A stretch of 64,000 nucleotides of DNA, from the NCBI GenBank assembly GCA_963576565.1, contig OY755045.1, positions 7,933,477 to 7,997,476 on the forward strand, given 5' to 3'. The translations under genes and the position numbers were made by a program. Of this stretch, positions 1 through 9,712 are shown one piece after another. Positions within the stretch are counted from its first letter, which is position 1. Every line of letters begins with the position of its first letter. This stretch comes from Aspidapion aeneum (taxonomy: Eukaryota > Arthropoda > Insecta > Coleoptera > Brentidae). The notes under the pieces are model-generated. The model was not told where the DNA came from. It made no database searches and saw only the letters and a program-made list of their open reading frames with translations.

Positions 1-1339
1 AAGAAAACATTTGAAATCTTAAAGAAAACTGGAAAATAATTTGGATTTGGGTTGGATGGAAAATGCTGACATGTAAAGAAATTGTCCCATCTGTAACACG
101 ATTGTCCCGTTCGGTAACGCAATTTTTCGATATTTCAGAAATTTTCCCGTTACAGATCGGGACATTAAATAATTTCTTTTGAATTTAAATATATTTATAA
201 TCTGCCTTGATATTTTTGTAATTTTGTTTTGTGCTCTAAATTGTGTCCTTTTTATTTTTGCTCCTTCTGTAACATTGATGTCCCTTCTATGACACCTAAA
301 ATACCTGAGATTTTTGTCAAATTTGTCCAGCCCAGTGTTATGTTGAACTATTTTTAAAAATTTTTAGTTGTCTTTTAGATACAACTTAAGTAGAAGAATA
401 AATTATTTTCAGATAACGTGTATTTTAATAATTTGTGAGGAAAAAATACAATACAAACACCTTACCACAATCTCTAAAAATTAGTACTTACTAAGTAATA
501 TAGTGCTATTTATTATAATAAAATTACTACGCAATGGATTTTTTTATTCATTTAATATATTTTGGGTAATTAATATGGCAAAAACTACCCCGTTACAGAA
601 GGGACAAAAAAAATTACTATTTCAACAAAAACTCACATATATCTTACTAGCACCTGGTGAAACATGATAGCCTAAAGTCTGACACGGTCAGTATAGAACA
701 ATTTTTGCTAATATAAAAAGTTTTTTAACAAAAATTTTGGTTTTCTTTCAAAAATAAAGTGCAGTGTATGTAATGCAAAATTTCGAACCCGGTAAAAAAC
801 GACTGATACAATTTAAATGGCCCATGTCCACCTCAAGTGGATTGAGCTATTCGAACAATCTGTAACATTGCAGATCAATTATCGACGATTAACAGTCTTC
901 TTAATGACAGTTAATTATCCTGGCAGTCGGCCGTTAACTTTATAAATACAGCATAAGTGAAATAAATACATTTTTTCAGCGTTTTTTCTCAACAGAATGC
1001 CTTTTAAGTGCACGGCGCTATAAGTTATACTTTTCTTACACATCTTTGGCATTTTCTGATGTGTTTTAATCAGAGATATGAAAGGGAAGTAGATAGTGAC
1101 CGGGAATAAAAACACAGTTAAAAGAAAAGACAAGCATAATTTGTCCTTCAGGAAGGCTCAATGCATTTTTACCGCCTTCACGACGTTTTATGCCGAGTCA
1201 GCGGAGTATAAGTCAAAACTACTACAAACGTAAAGTTTAGTACCCGTGAATAAAAACAAACATTTTTTCGTGGCTAAGCGGATATAGAAAGAATTTGTTT
1301 CTCTTGTATTTTTCATGGGCAGCTAGAAAGCTGTACACC
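1..1339. other. AT-rich non-coding stretch, no gene seen
   Basis: No ORF here resembles a known protein. The first 610 bases carry four scattered copies, in both orientations, of a short motif built from CTGTAAC and GGGACA (near 90, 150, 268 and 590). They may be the worn remains of a palindromic repeat. Nothing else is recognisable. Confidence 0.5.
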
Positions 1340-1412
1340 CACGGGGGTCCAAGTTCTTATGGGCACCTATTATGTGTTGACAGTTAACTGTTTCGTCCTT
1401 AATGGGCACTTC
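1340..1412 (+). repeat. Partial copy of the dispersed inverted-repeat arm seen at 34074
   Basis: The run containing GTTGACAGTTAACTGTTTCG (about 1375-1394), with CACCTATTATG just upstream, matches the left arm of the 365-bp inverted-repeat element at 34074-34438. The preceding bases around 1250-1350 also match its flank at 34010-34073. A second piece of the same repeat lies at about 2546-2640, so a minus-strand LINE now sits between two parts of one older repeat. Confidence 0.55.
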
Positions 1413-1558
1413 AGGTATTAAGTTGACACGGACCTATATTTATTTTTATATTTGAGACATTTAGTACCTAGTTAGGCTTTTGACGTTACTATTGCTATTT
1501 TACCATTTTTACCTTAAGTTAGTTAGAAAATTTTACTGACAATTTTTGATTTGATTTG

Positions 1559-1688
1559 TCAAATCAAAATCAAAATCAAATCAAATCAAATCAAATCAAA
1601 TCAAATCAAATCAAATCAAATCAAATCAAATCAAATCAAATCAAATCAAATCAAATCAAATCAAATCAAATCAAATCAAATCAAATCA
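1559..1688 (-). repeat. (TCAAA)n pentamer array, 3' tail of a minus-strand LINE
   Basis: About 26 near-perfect TCAAA units (TTTGA on the minus strand), with two six-base variants at the left edge. The array directly abuts the 3' UTR of the minus-strand LINE at 1690-2550. It is therefore best read as that element's microsatellite 3' tail, expanded after insertion, and not as an independent satellite. Confidence 0.75.
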
Positions 1689-2550
1689 AGCTTTATTATC
1701 TTAAAGTATAAAACTTTGTAGACAAAGCAAATAAATAACTAATAATAATAATAGAAAAAATCATTTAAAAAATATAAAATATATAAATCCATCCAATAAG
1801 TGGTTTAATTATGTTGTTTGATTATACATATATATATTTTTTTAATTTACTTGTTCTTTTTTTATAATAATTGAGAATTGATCAAGAAATTCGTTAATTG
1901 AATAAAAAGCTTTAGTGATAAGAAAATCCTTGCACTTATTTTTAAATATGTTATAGTTATTATTAAGTTTTATATGTTTGGTAAATTATTATACAATTTT
2001 ATACCGTTATAAATTATGGATTTTTTAAATAAAAATGAATGTGGTATAGGTAATGTAAGATTATTAACTTGTCTCGTTGAATAAGTATTTTGGTTTATTT
2101 CAAAGTAATTTAGATGTTTATTTATCAGACAAATTGTTTCAAGAATATATAAACAAGGAAGAGACAAAATATTATTTTTGATGAACAAGTATTTGCAATG
2201 ATATCTAGAATTTACATTGCATAAATACCTAATTGCTCTTTTTTAAAGAATAAACACTGATCTAAATAAATACATTGAACATGAACACCAGAAAGGAATG
2301 CCATATCGTAAGTTTGATTCAATTAAAGAAAAGTATACATTTCTGCCTATTGATTTACCCAGTTCATTTGTAATAATTTTTACACAATAACAACCTGAAC
2401 TTAATTTTTTATTTAAATTATGAATATGGTTTTGAAATTTTAAATTTTGGTCTATGTTAATTCCTAAAAATTTAATATTATCTGTAGTATTAATTTTATT
2501 ATTATTTATATTTATAATTTGTTGAGATATTTGATTTAGAACATTGCATG
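1559..2550 (-). mobile_element. 5'-truncated jockey/CR1-like LINE, C-terminal part of ORF2
   Basis: Read on the minus strand, 2550 to about 1840 encodes the region after the reverse transcriptase palm. The peptide includes KFLGINIDQNLKFQNHI, LSSGCY and NLRYGIPFW, then the typical terminus TYSTRQVNNLTLP, GIKLYNNLP and KDFLITKAFYSINEF. The frame is interrupted, including a stop just after LPNI where a Lys codon is expected. About 150 bases of 3' UTR follow, then the TTTGA tail. The RT catalytic domain and endonuclease are missing, so this is a dead 5'-truncated copy. The 5' edge lies exactly where homology to the 34-kb repeat resumes. Confidence 0.7.
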
Positions 2551-2640
2551 GTCAATGTGACACCTTTGTAAAGCTAGAGAGACGGTATATAAATCTCGTC
2601 TTACGATATTGGTAAGAGAAATTAAAAATATTGCCTGTTT
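2546..2640. repeat. Second part of the dispersed 34-kb inverted-repeat family
   Basis: The segment with GGTCAATGTGACACCTTTG followed by a GACGGT motif matches the reverse complement of 34333-34390, just inside the right arm of the 34074-34438 element. Together with 1340-1412 it suggests one old copy split by the LINE. Confidence 0.5.
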
Positions 2641-3354
2641 GCCAAATATTTTCGATGCTTACGTCTATTAGACCACACTGCATGGCCTAGTCTAGAGTCC
2701 CTGTATGTTGACATCTCTAGCCTAGTCTTTCAAAACCGACCGATAGTTACGTCAGGTCATTACGGTAGTCATCCAGTCATCCACCACGCATGGCTTGAAA
2801 CAATGGTTTAATTTTTGTCCGGCTCATTATTTTCTTTGTTGTGGTAGTGAAGTTTTTAATAGGTAGGTGCATTATATTCCTGAAAATGTTAGCGACTAAA
2901 ACTGCAGAAGAGCGGGATTTGAACGTTTTCTACATTTGATATAATTTTTTTCTCTGTGTAACAGCTATTTGAAATAATTAAAAACAGCATTGGCTGAGTC
3001 CTACCGAAATCTATCCCCTAGGTGAAGAAAATTTTGACATTTTTCAAAAACAAAACAGGCAGGATTATTTGTGATTTATAGTGATGTCACTAGCATTCTA
3101 CTTTATTTTCACTTTTCTCTTCGATGAAATATTTATTTTGCCGACTTTTTATTCATTTAGATCGACAATTCAACAGAAATCTTCGAACTTATTTGTTGAA
3201 GTTTTCTTGTACGGAGTTTTTTGTACGATTGAATTGATCGAAATTATATTGACGTTTAATGTGTACGATCACCAGAAATATAATCCCCAAACCTAAATCC
3301 ACAATACACCAGTCCTAGCTTTTAGGTTGTGCAAGAGTAACAGGCTGAATTTTT
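2641..3354. other. Non-coding, nothing recognised
   Basis: No repeat structure or family match. A 71-residue open frame at 3081-3296 is Phe/Leu-rich and resembles no family I know. It is probably a chance frame in AT-rich DNA. Confidence 0.4.
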
Positions 3355-4400
3355 TTATATATATATATTTATCGATTTCACAACGTTCTACGTCTTCCGA
3401 TACCCAATCTCCACTCGTTTCCCATAATTTATCATCTAGGCCTTTGCCCATAATTTATCATCTAGGCCTCTTATTTTTATTTTACTGTCTATTCCTTCTA
3501 TCCAGCTTCTCCTTGGCAGTCCTCGTTTGTTTTCTTCGGCCAGTTGGTTTCCATTGTAGTATTTGTTTAGGTAGTCTTTCATCATTCATTCTTTGTACAT
3601 GTCCGTACCAGACCAGTTGTTTTGTTCTTATATCATCCACTAAAGTACGTTCACCCACTGTCTTAATTTCTCTTATTCTTTGATTTGTAACTCTTTCTCT
3701 TTTTGATTTCCCTGCTGCTCTTCTCCAATAGTCCATCTTCGTAGCGGAAAGCATTTTTTCTGTTCTATCCTTGATTGGCCATACTTCTGATCCGTATGTA
3801 ATAATACTTTTTACAATGGTGTTATATATAAGCTTTTTGTTATATTTTGATATACTTTGGTCCCAAATTATTCCATTTAATAAAGCTATTGCTTTTCTTC
3901 CTTGTACGTTTCGATCTTTTATAGCTTTGTCTAGTGTTCCGTCAGCTGTAATTTTTAGACCTAAGTATTTATACGCATCACAGGACTGAATTCGCTGCCC
4001 GGTATTTAAGATTAGATTCTGTTTCATTCCACCGATACACATATACTCTGTCTTATTAAGATTAACCTCTAGTCCCCACTTATTGTACTCTTCTATTAGT
4101 TTTCGTGTCATATATTCGAGGTTGTCATAATCCTAAGTCACTACTATCTGATCATCGGCGAAACATAAAGTATACAAGGTGGTTTCGTCCAACGGAATTC
4201 CCATGTTTTGGCGTTTTCGCTTCCATACTTTAAGGAATGGTTCCAAGTATATCTTGAAGAGCGTAGGCGAGATACAGCAACCTTGTTTAAGACCTTTATG
4301 AATTTTTTTAATTAGCGTCGGACTGACTAAACCAAGCATGCGATTTTTAGTACAATGTTGCCACAATACCATTTGGTGTTTTGTTTGTACTTTATAGGTG
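3355..4400 (-). mobile_element. RTE-like LINE (family A), reverse transcriptase C-terminal half, pseudogenic
   Basis: Minus-strand coding runs from 4372 down to 3482. The first segment holds RT motifs LKQGCCISPTLF and CFADDQIVV, the latter with the catalytic Asp pair. One in-frame TAG at about 4131-4133 (after VVT) interrupts it. The frame then continues through YMTRKLIEEYNKWGLEVN, KTEYMCIGG, KYLGLKI and WYGHVQRMNDERLPKQ, the conserved RTE-like C-terminus. The frame shifts after GRRK, losing the RGRPRRSW end that the 35-kb copy keeps. A 23-base stretch is duplicated downstream (about 3427-3474), and the copy ends in a short TA-rich tail (3357-3371). The 5' half, including the endonuclease, is absent. 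Confidence 0.8.
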
Positions 4401-5624
4401 GTGAACTAAATAAAGGTCTCAAGGCAGTGGCGTATATAAGTCGACTGAGATTGAAACCCAGAGTACCTTATAGTTTTAGGAAATTTTAACTTTTTGTATT
4501 ATATTTTAACGTGTTTTGTGTTCGTTTGACAACTTTTAATCTGTTTTATGACTTAATCTGTTTTATAACTTAAGGAACCACTCAAAGATCAAAAACATGC
4601 TCTCTTTATTTCAGAGGCACTGATGATGACCACAAAGTGGTCGAAAGCGCTCTGCCCATGACATAATAAAGATTTTTTGCACGAAATACAAAATTTCCAT
4701 TTTTGCAATAAAACTTACCTTTTGCCTGAACTGAACAGGACTGAAGTCGGACCTGTTGAACTGGTCGGTAGAGGCTTTGTTTCCGGCAAAACGTCAGTTT
4801 TAGCGGCATTTCTTGTGGTAGTGCATACAATTTTAATTCTTTTCGAGTGCAACTTAGAAGATGGTATACGAAACGTCCGACATTAGATAAGATAATTTTT
4901 TAGGAAATCAAACAGGTCATTTTCTTCCTCCACTAATTTTTAATTTGTTTTAAACAAATAGTCCCGACATGTTTCGTAAGCAGAAACTTCAGGGGACATT
5001 ACCAAGCTAAATCAGCACAACATTTTGAAAAACTGGTTGAAAAATTATGTTTAGCTACTGAAACGGTTAAGTCATAGACATTTAAAACAAAAAACATTAT
5101 TCACAGAAGCAGTGCTTCCTCCATGGTGTATCAAAAACTGATCTAAAAACGTACGTTAAAACTATCAAGTGTGTACGCTAGTCTTTCAACCGTCATACTT
5201 GACCCTTTTGACTGACAGGCAAGACGTAAGGTAAAATGTTATGTCTAGACCGGACTTTAGAGAAGCTAGCAAGAAGTGGTTATTGATCGGGTGACTGTAC
5301 AAGATCGATTTTTTGCCTCTCGATCGATTTATACGATCGATTCCTAAAACCCTTGACAAATATCCCAGACAAATCGATTCTGTGGTTATTTATGTGTGTT
5401 GCGGTACACTTTGCCAGTGATATGTGAGAAACGGAAGGCTTTAAATACCACTTAGAAATTCTTATCGAGCTGGAAAATTAACATTTTTCAAATAGATTTA
5501 GTTGCCTTGCTGCTATATAACGCCACCTTTTCTTTCTTGATGGTAGTCTAGGAATTTCGCGCAATTCCGTATCTAAATTGCAAAACTTTCAAAGAGCTAT
5601 CACAATTTTATAAACGGTATTAGT
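4401..5624. other. Non-coding stretch carrying a hammerhead-like motif
   Basis: No coding sequence is supported. Apart from the ribozyme-like motif at 4616-4656 nothing is recognised. Clusters of CGATCGATT near 5300-5345 are noted but unexplained. Confidence 0.4.
4616..4656 (+). ncRNA. Candidate minimal hammerhead ribozyme (Penelope/retrozyme type)
   Basis: All hammerhead core elements are present in order. GGCA (4616-4619) pairs with TGCC (4653-4656) as stem I. CTGATGA (4620-4626) is the first core box. One unpaired T follows, then GACCAC (4628-4633) pairs with GTGGTC (4637-4642) around an AAA loop as stem II. GAAA (4643-4646) is the second core box. GCGC (4647-4650) is self-complementary and would form stem III between two molecules, and TC (4651-4652) gives the expected UH cleavage site. 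Very short stem III is typical of hammerheads in Penelope-like elements and retrozymes, which act as dimers. No Penelope reverse transcriptase is visible beside it. Activity is inferred, not shown. Confidence 0.6.
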
Positions 5625-5775
5625 ATGACAATTAGGGTATCCAGTACCGGGACCTGGTCCCGGAATGGTCCCGGGACTTTTCCAAAAAAAAATGGTCCCG
5701 GGACTCTGTAAAGGTCCCGGGACCTCAACTTGGTCCCGAAACCGCTAAATTATACCAGACACATGCATAATAAGC

Positions 5776-6084
5776 GTGACGCAGCGCCGTCTATTGCATG
5801 AACGCGAAAGGATCGCAAAAAAGTTAGACGGATTTTTTGAAAATGCAATATTTGCTACTGCCTCAACAAGTACAAGAGCAATTATACAAACTTCATCAAG
5901 TGCAAAACAAGATCGATTTTCAAAAATAATAAAACGAGAAATGGTCCTTTTTGAGGATGGCGGTTGTCGAGTACAATATTTGCAGCTATGCTACGAGCAT
6001 TTACTGACTATACCACCTACCAGCGTCCAATCGGAGAGAGCTTTCTCGGTGGCCGGCGATGTTTGTAAGAAGCTTCGTTTGTGA
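5776..6084 (+). pseudogene. hAT transposase, C-terminal dimerisation domain remnant
   Basis: The 102-residue frame ends with LLTIPPTSVQSERAFSVAGD, the hallmark of the hAT family C-terminal dimerisation region. A stop codon follows KKLRL, but the next codons read LKNESLNALV. The family motif (RSRL..ESLNALVFL) therefore continues past a substituted codon. The residues before it do not extend into a catalytic RNase H-like core, so the DDE domain has been deleted. The start Met at 5776 is only the first in the surviving frame. The frame lies in the 5' quarter of the hAT element and is cut short downstream by the nested element. Confidence 0.8.
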
Positions 6085-6137
6085 TTAAAGAATGAGTCCT
6101 TAAATGCACTCGTGGGCACTTAAATCTCACTTTAGAC

Positions 6138-6825
6138 CAGCGCCGGCTTATCCTATAGGCACTCTAGGCACTTGCCTAAGGCCCGGAGCTTCAAGGGCCC
6201 GCAGGGCCCTGGTCCAAAAACTTAATTTGACTTTAAGTTTATTGTGGTGCAAGAACTAAATAAAAAAAAACATTTTTTTTATTACTGGTTTTTTTCTGAA
6301 AAAACAACTCTTTTTAAATCTAGGTATTTAATAATTTTCTAAAAAGAGGGCCCCCCAATTTCTTACAATTTTTTAAGTACCTTTGTAATTTTAAAAAGTT
6401 TTTGGATTTCAGTTGCTTTTGGTTCAAATTTTCGGGGATAAGACTTATTTAATATAGCAAAAAATTAAATTTTCTTTATCTAAAAATTTTTATAACCGAA
6501 TTCTAGAAAAAAATAAATCAAATCCGGGGTTAAAAAAGTCTTTGTCTCACTGGAGAAAATTTAGATGTCTTTCCTTAGGAAAAAAATACATAGGAATATT
6601 AAAGTCTGTCTCGACCGACATTACCTATTTTCCTGTGAACATTAAAAGATTTTTGGTCCTGACATGTGAAAGTTTAAAATTATTAAGTGAAAAAAAGTTT
6701 TTATAAAAAAATATAAAAAACACAAGTTGTCTCGCTGTACCTTTTTTTGCGCGGCTTTGTAAAGGGGGAAGGGGCCCGTCTTACCACTAGTGCCTAGGGC
6801 CTGGTAGGCCCTGAAACCGGCGCTG
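6138..6825. mobile_element. Nested hAT-type MITE (TIR CAGCGCCGG)
   Basis: Termini are CAGCGCCGGCTTA and ACCGGCGCTG. The flanking 8-bp duplication CTTTAGAC (6130-6137 and 6826-6833) is perfect. GC-rich subterminal blocks (AAGGGCCCGCAGGGCCC near 6194, GGGCCTGGTAGGCCC near 6795) contrast with an AT-rich, non-coding core. It inserted into the 3' side of the older hAT transposase remnant. Confidence 0.85.
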
Positions 6826-7302
6826 CTTTAGACAAAAGTAATGTTTCCCTATACTTACCTTTTTATTTGCTACGTTTGTCAATTTGTTTTATGTTAACCA
6901 TTTACCAATATCAATAAACCTGTGTTCTATTCTGTGGTAAATTAATTTAATTACTTTTATTTTAGTTTCGAGACCAGTCCCGGGACTAGTCCCGGGACCT
7001 GACATTTGGTCCCGAAGTCCCGAAAACATATTTGGTCCCGGGACTTGGATACCCTAATGACAATATTTTAATAATTTTTAAAGGAAGCCAAAATACAAAT
7101 AAAAATTTATAGGTAAAAATATAATTGTCGACATAAATCAAAGTTGACAATTTTTAAAATGTTTTGATTGAATGATTTCTGTTATTAGAAAAAAGTATCA
7201 TATAATAATAACCTTTAAAAAAATTAATTTTTCTAAATGTTTGGAGGTTTTTTTGACAGTCTATATCTCCTCAACCAATAACCTGCGGAAAATATATATA
7301 TA

Positions 7303-8052
7303 TATAATTGTAGCTAATGATAAAGAAGACATGGAGGATATGATGAGAAAGTTAACGGAATAATACCAAAAGTGGGGATTAACAGTGAACGTGGACCAGA
7401 CACAGTACTTATGTATTGGAAACGAATCCAGTGAGTTAGAACTAGACAATGGACAAACAATATCTTCATGTAATGGGCATGTATACTTGGGTGTCATATT
7501 TAATAAGACAGGAACACTGTAAAGAACTGGAAAAAATAATAGTTAAAGCAAAAAAGTTTCTTGGATGTCTTGACAGTATTTTATGGAGCAGAAAGATAAA
7601 AAATAATGTAAAATTTAACATAAATTAAACAATGGTGAAAAGCACGATGTTGTATGGAATAGAGACTTGTTGCGTAACAGAAAAATACAAAAAAAAATGG
7701 AAAGTGTCTAAATGGATGCAATAAGAAGAGCAATGGAATACCTAGAACAGAGAAATGAGATCATAAAAGAAAGAATGGGAATCGAGGGAAGCATAACGGA
7801 TGACATCACTAAGAGACAGCTGATATGGTACGGCCATGTACAACGGATGAACGTTGAAATATTACCAAAGCAGGTCCTAGAATGGCAACCAATAGGGCGC
7901 AGAAAAAGAGGGCGTCGTAAACTAGAACAGTCAATCCAAAGATCAATGAGTTAGAAAAACCTGACAGAAGATGATTGTCAGGATTGAAGAAGGTAGAGAA
8001 TAGGCGTCGGACAACGTAGAAAAACGTTCTAAACCGACATAGTAGTAGTAAA
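7303..8052 (+). mobile_element. RTE-like LINE (family B), 3' fragment, pseudogenic
   Basis: The copy starts just after the RT FADD motif and encodes, in shifting frames with stops, VANDKEDME, MRKLTE, YQKWGLTVNVD, QYLCIGNESSE, VYLGV and a C-terminus with LIWYGHVQRMN (open at 7712-7954). It ends GTAGAAAAACGTTCTAAACC, then a short TAG-repeat tail. The same 3' end is seen at 11380. It is 5'-truncated and has no intact reading frame. Confidence 0.8.
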
Positions 8053-9163
8053 TATAAGCTAGCTTAATTATTTTTTACGAACAGGCACCACGCATTTGGC
8101 TAAGGAGATTGGTTGAAAGGTTTCTAGGAATTAATTAAATGTCAAAAGTACTTGCATGTCCGTAATACCGCTCTAAGGGTACACCGCAAATTATATGAAA
8201 ATTCCTGCTGAAAACCTCCATGTCCTGACTCGAAAGTCTTCATTTTTTATCGGATTTTTTTCAGTTATTCACATCTCTTGCAATGATACCCTTAGTATAC
8301 CATTGCTCGTATATATACCTATCTTTACAACCGTGTAAAAATCGAAAATCCATCGAATAGTTTTTGAGATATTTGCTTTCAAATTTTCAAATTTAACATG
8401 GAATAATAAAATTAAAATTAAAACAGAAAAATATAAAATTCTAATTAAATTTTTATTTTATCAGTCAGCATGTTAAATTTGAAAGTTTGAAGGCAATTAT
8501 CTCAAAACTTAATGGATACATTTTTTAAATTTTTACACGGTTGTAAGGACATTCAAAAGGCTTTCAAAACAGGGTATCACTAGACCTACTTTCCCTATTC
8601 AAAATATATGGGAAAGTATACCCTTCGAAGGGGCTTCGTGCTACAAAAATTTCAAGATAGTCAAAAACTGTCCCCCTCGCAAACAAAATCGACGTGTCCG
8701 AGCGTTTCTCCAAAATCGCACCCTTAATACCCAAAAAGGCCTCTGTGTCAATGTCCGTGATAGTGTATAGATTATGCTTAAAGAACTACCTCTCTTATGT
8801 GGTTAACCGCTTGAACTAAGCTTAGTCTCGTAGCTATTAGATTGCAGTATTTTTTGACACAGGTACTTTTTGTTAGGTAGCAAATCTCAAAGAACCTAGT
8901 ACCAAAATGTAAAATCAGTACCGAATGACGGCGCTATGGCTTAGTAGTCTCGTTTCCGAAGCATTTATTTGCGGCAGTCCTTTTGGTACTCCTATCCGGC
9001 GCATAGTACCAGCCATATTTGGGAACGCTTCGTACTGCCATTGAGAACAAGGTTTGTTTAAGTTACAAGGTGTACCTACCTATGTTATTATATTGATAAG
9101 CCTGCAAGGACTTCTGCGAGGAAATCGTCGAATCAACACCGGTTCAATTAAAACCATCTCATC
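8053..9163. other. Non-coding stretch with a foldback repeat
   Basis: Inverted arms at 8327-8400 and 8469-8544 pair over about 74 bases with mismatches. Both begin or end at ACAACCGTGTAAA/TTTACACGGTTGT and enclose an AT-rich spacer. Weaker symmetry extends outward to GATACCC/GGGTATC, so this may be a MITE of about 300 bp. No gene is seen in the rest. Confidence 0.5.
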
Positions 9164-9312
9164 CAGTGCCGTAACTAGAGGGTTACAACCGGTGCCCCTG
9201 CACAGGGCCTCATTGCCAGAGGCCGCCGTCAGGAGTCTTTTTTTGTAGAACGGGGGGGGGGGGTCAAACTCTAATATTGCACCGGGCGAAAATCACTTTA
9301 GTTACGGCGCTG
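9164..9312. mobile_element. Short hAT-like MITE remnant
   Basis: Ends CAGTGCCGTAACTAG and TAGTTACGGCGCTG are inverted repeats with a hAT-like CAG...CTG signature. The core has a run of 11 G. No convincing 8-bp duplication remains (ATCTCATC against GCCATAGT). Confidence 0.55.
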
Positions 9313-9318
9313 GCCATA

Positions 9319-9712
9319 GTGATGCGAAAAAACCACACACTGAGTTAAGATTCGGAAAAACGTCATTTAGCAAATTTTAAGGTAGGGAAACTCATAAAAC
9401 CAAAATGGCGAAATTTTGAAAATTCATATTTAAAAAACTATATACTGTATCAACAAAAGCACCGAGTTGCATACGAAAAACCCACACCATGAGTTAAGAT
9501 TCGGAAAAACGTCATTTAGCGAATTTTAAGGTAGGGAAACCCATAAAACCAAAATGGCCAAACTTTGAAAATTCATATTTCAAAAACTATATACTTTATC
9601 AACAAAAGCACCGAATTGCTGTATAAAAGGACCACAGAGATGCAAAAATCCCACACCATGAGTTAAGATACGGAAAAATGTCATTTAGCAAATTTTAAGG
9701 TAGGGAAACCCA
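9319..9712 (+). repeat. 170-bp satellite, left part (about 2.4 units)
   Basis: Tandem units begin GATGCGAAAAACCCACACC. They contain GAGTTAAGATTCGGAAAAAC and AAAACCAAAATGG and end GTATAAAAGGG. The second unit is internally shortened. The array is broken by a LINE at 9713 and resumes at 11381. Confidence 0.85.

Larger units (their letters stand above)
5633..7056 (+). mobile_element. Non-autonomous hAT transposon with nested insertion
   Basis: TIRs begin TAGGGTATCCA and end TGGATACCCTA, each followed inwards by repeated CCCGGGAC/GGTCCCGGGAC motifs (5656-5725 and 6975-7045) that look like subterminal transposase-binding repeats. A perfect 8-bp duplication flanks the element. It keeps only the C-terminal part of a hAT transposase (5776-6084) and is further interrupted by a 688-bp hAT-type element at 6138-6825. 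It is inactive on its own. Confidence 0.88.
5625..7064. repeat. 8-bp target-site duplications of hAT element
   Basis: ATGACAAT occurs at 5625-5632 and 7057-7064, immediately outside the TAGGGTATCCA/TGGATACCCTA termini. Eight bases is the diagnostic hAT duplication length. Confidence 0.85.

Noticed and set aside
1559..1688. TCAAA array as a stand-alone satellite
   Set aside because: It is directly continuous with the 3' UTR of a minus-strand LINE, so it is better read as that element's tail.
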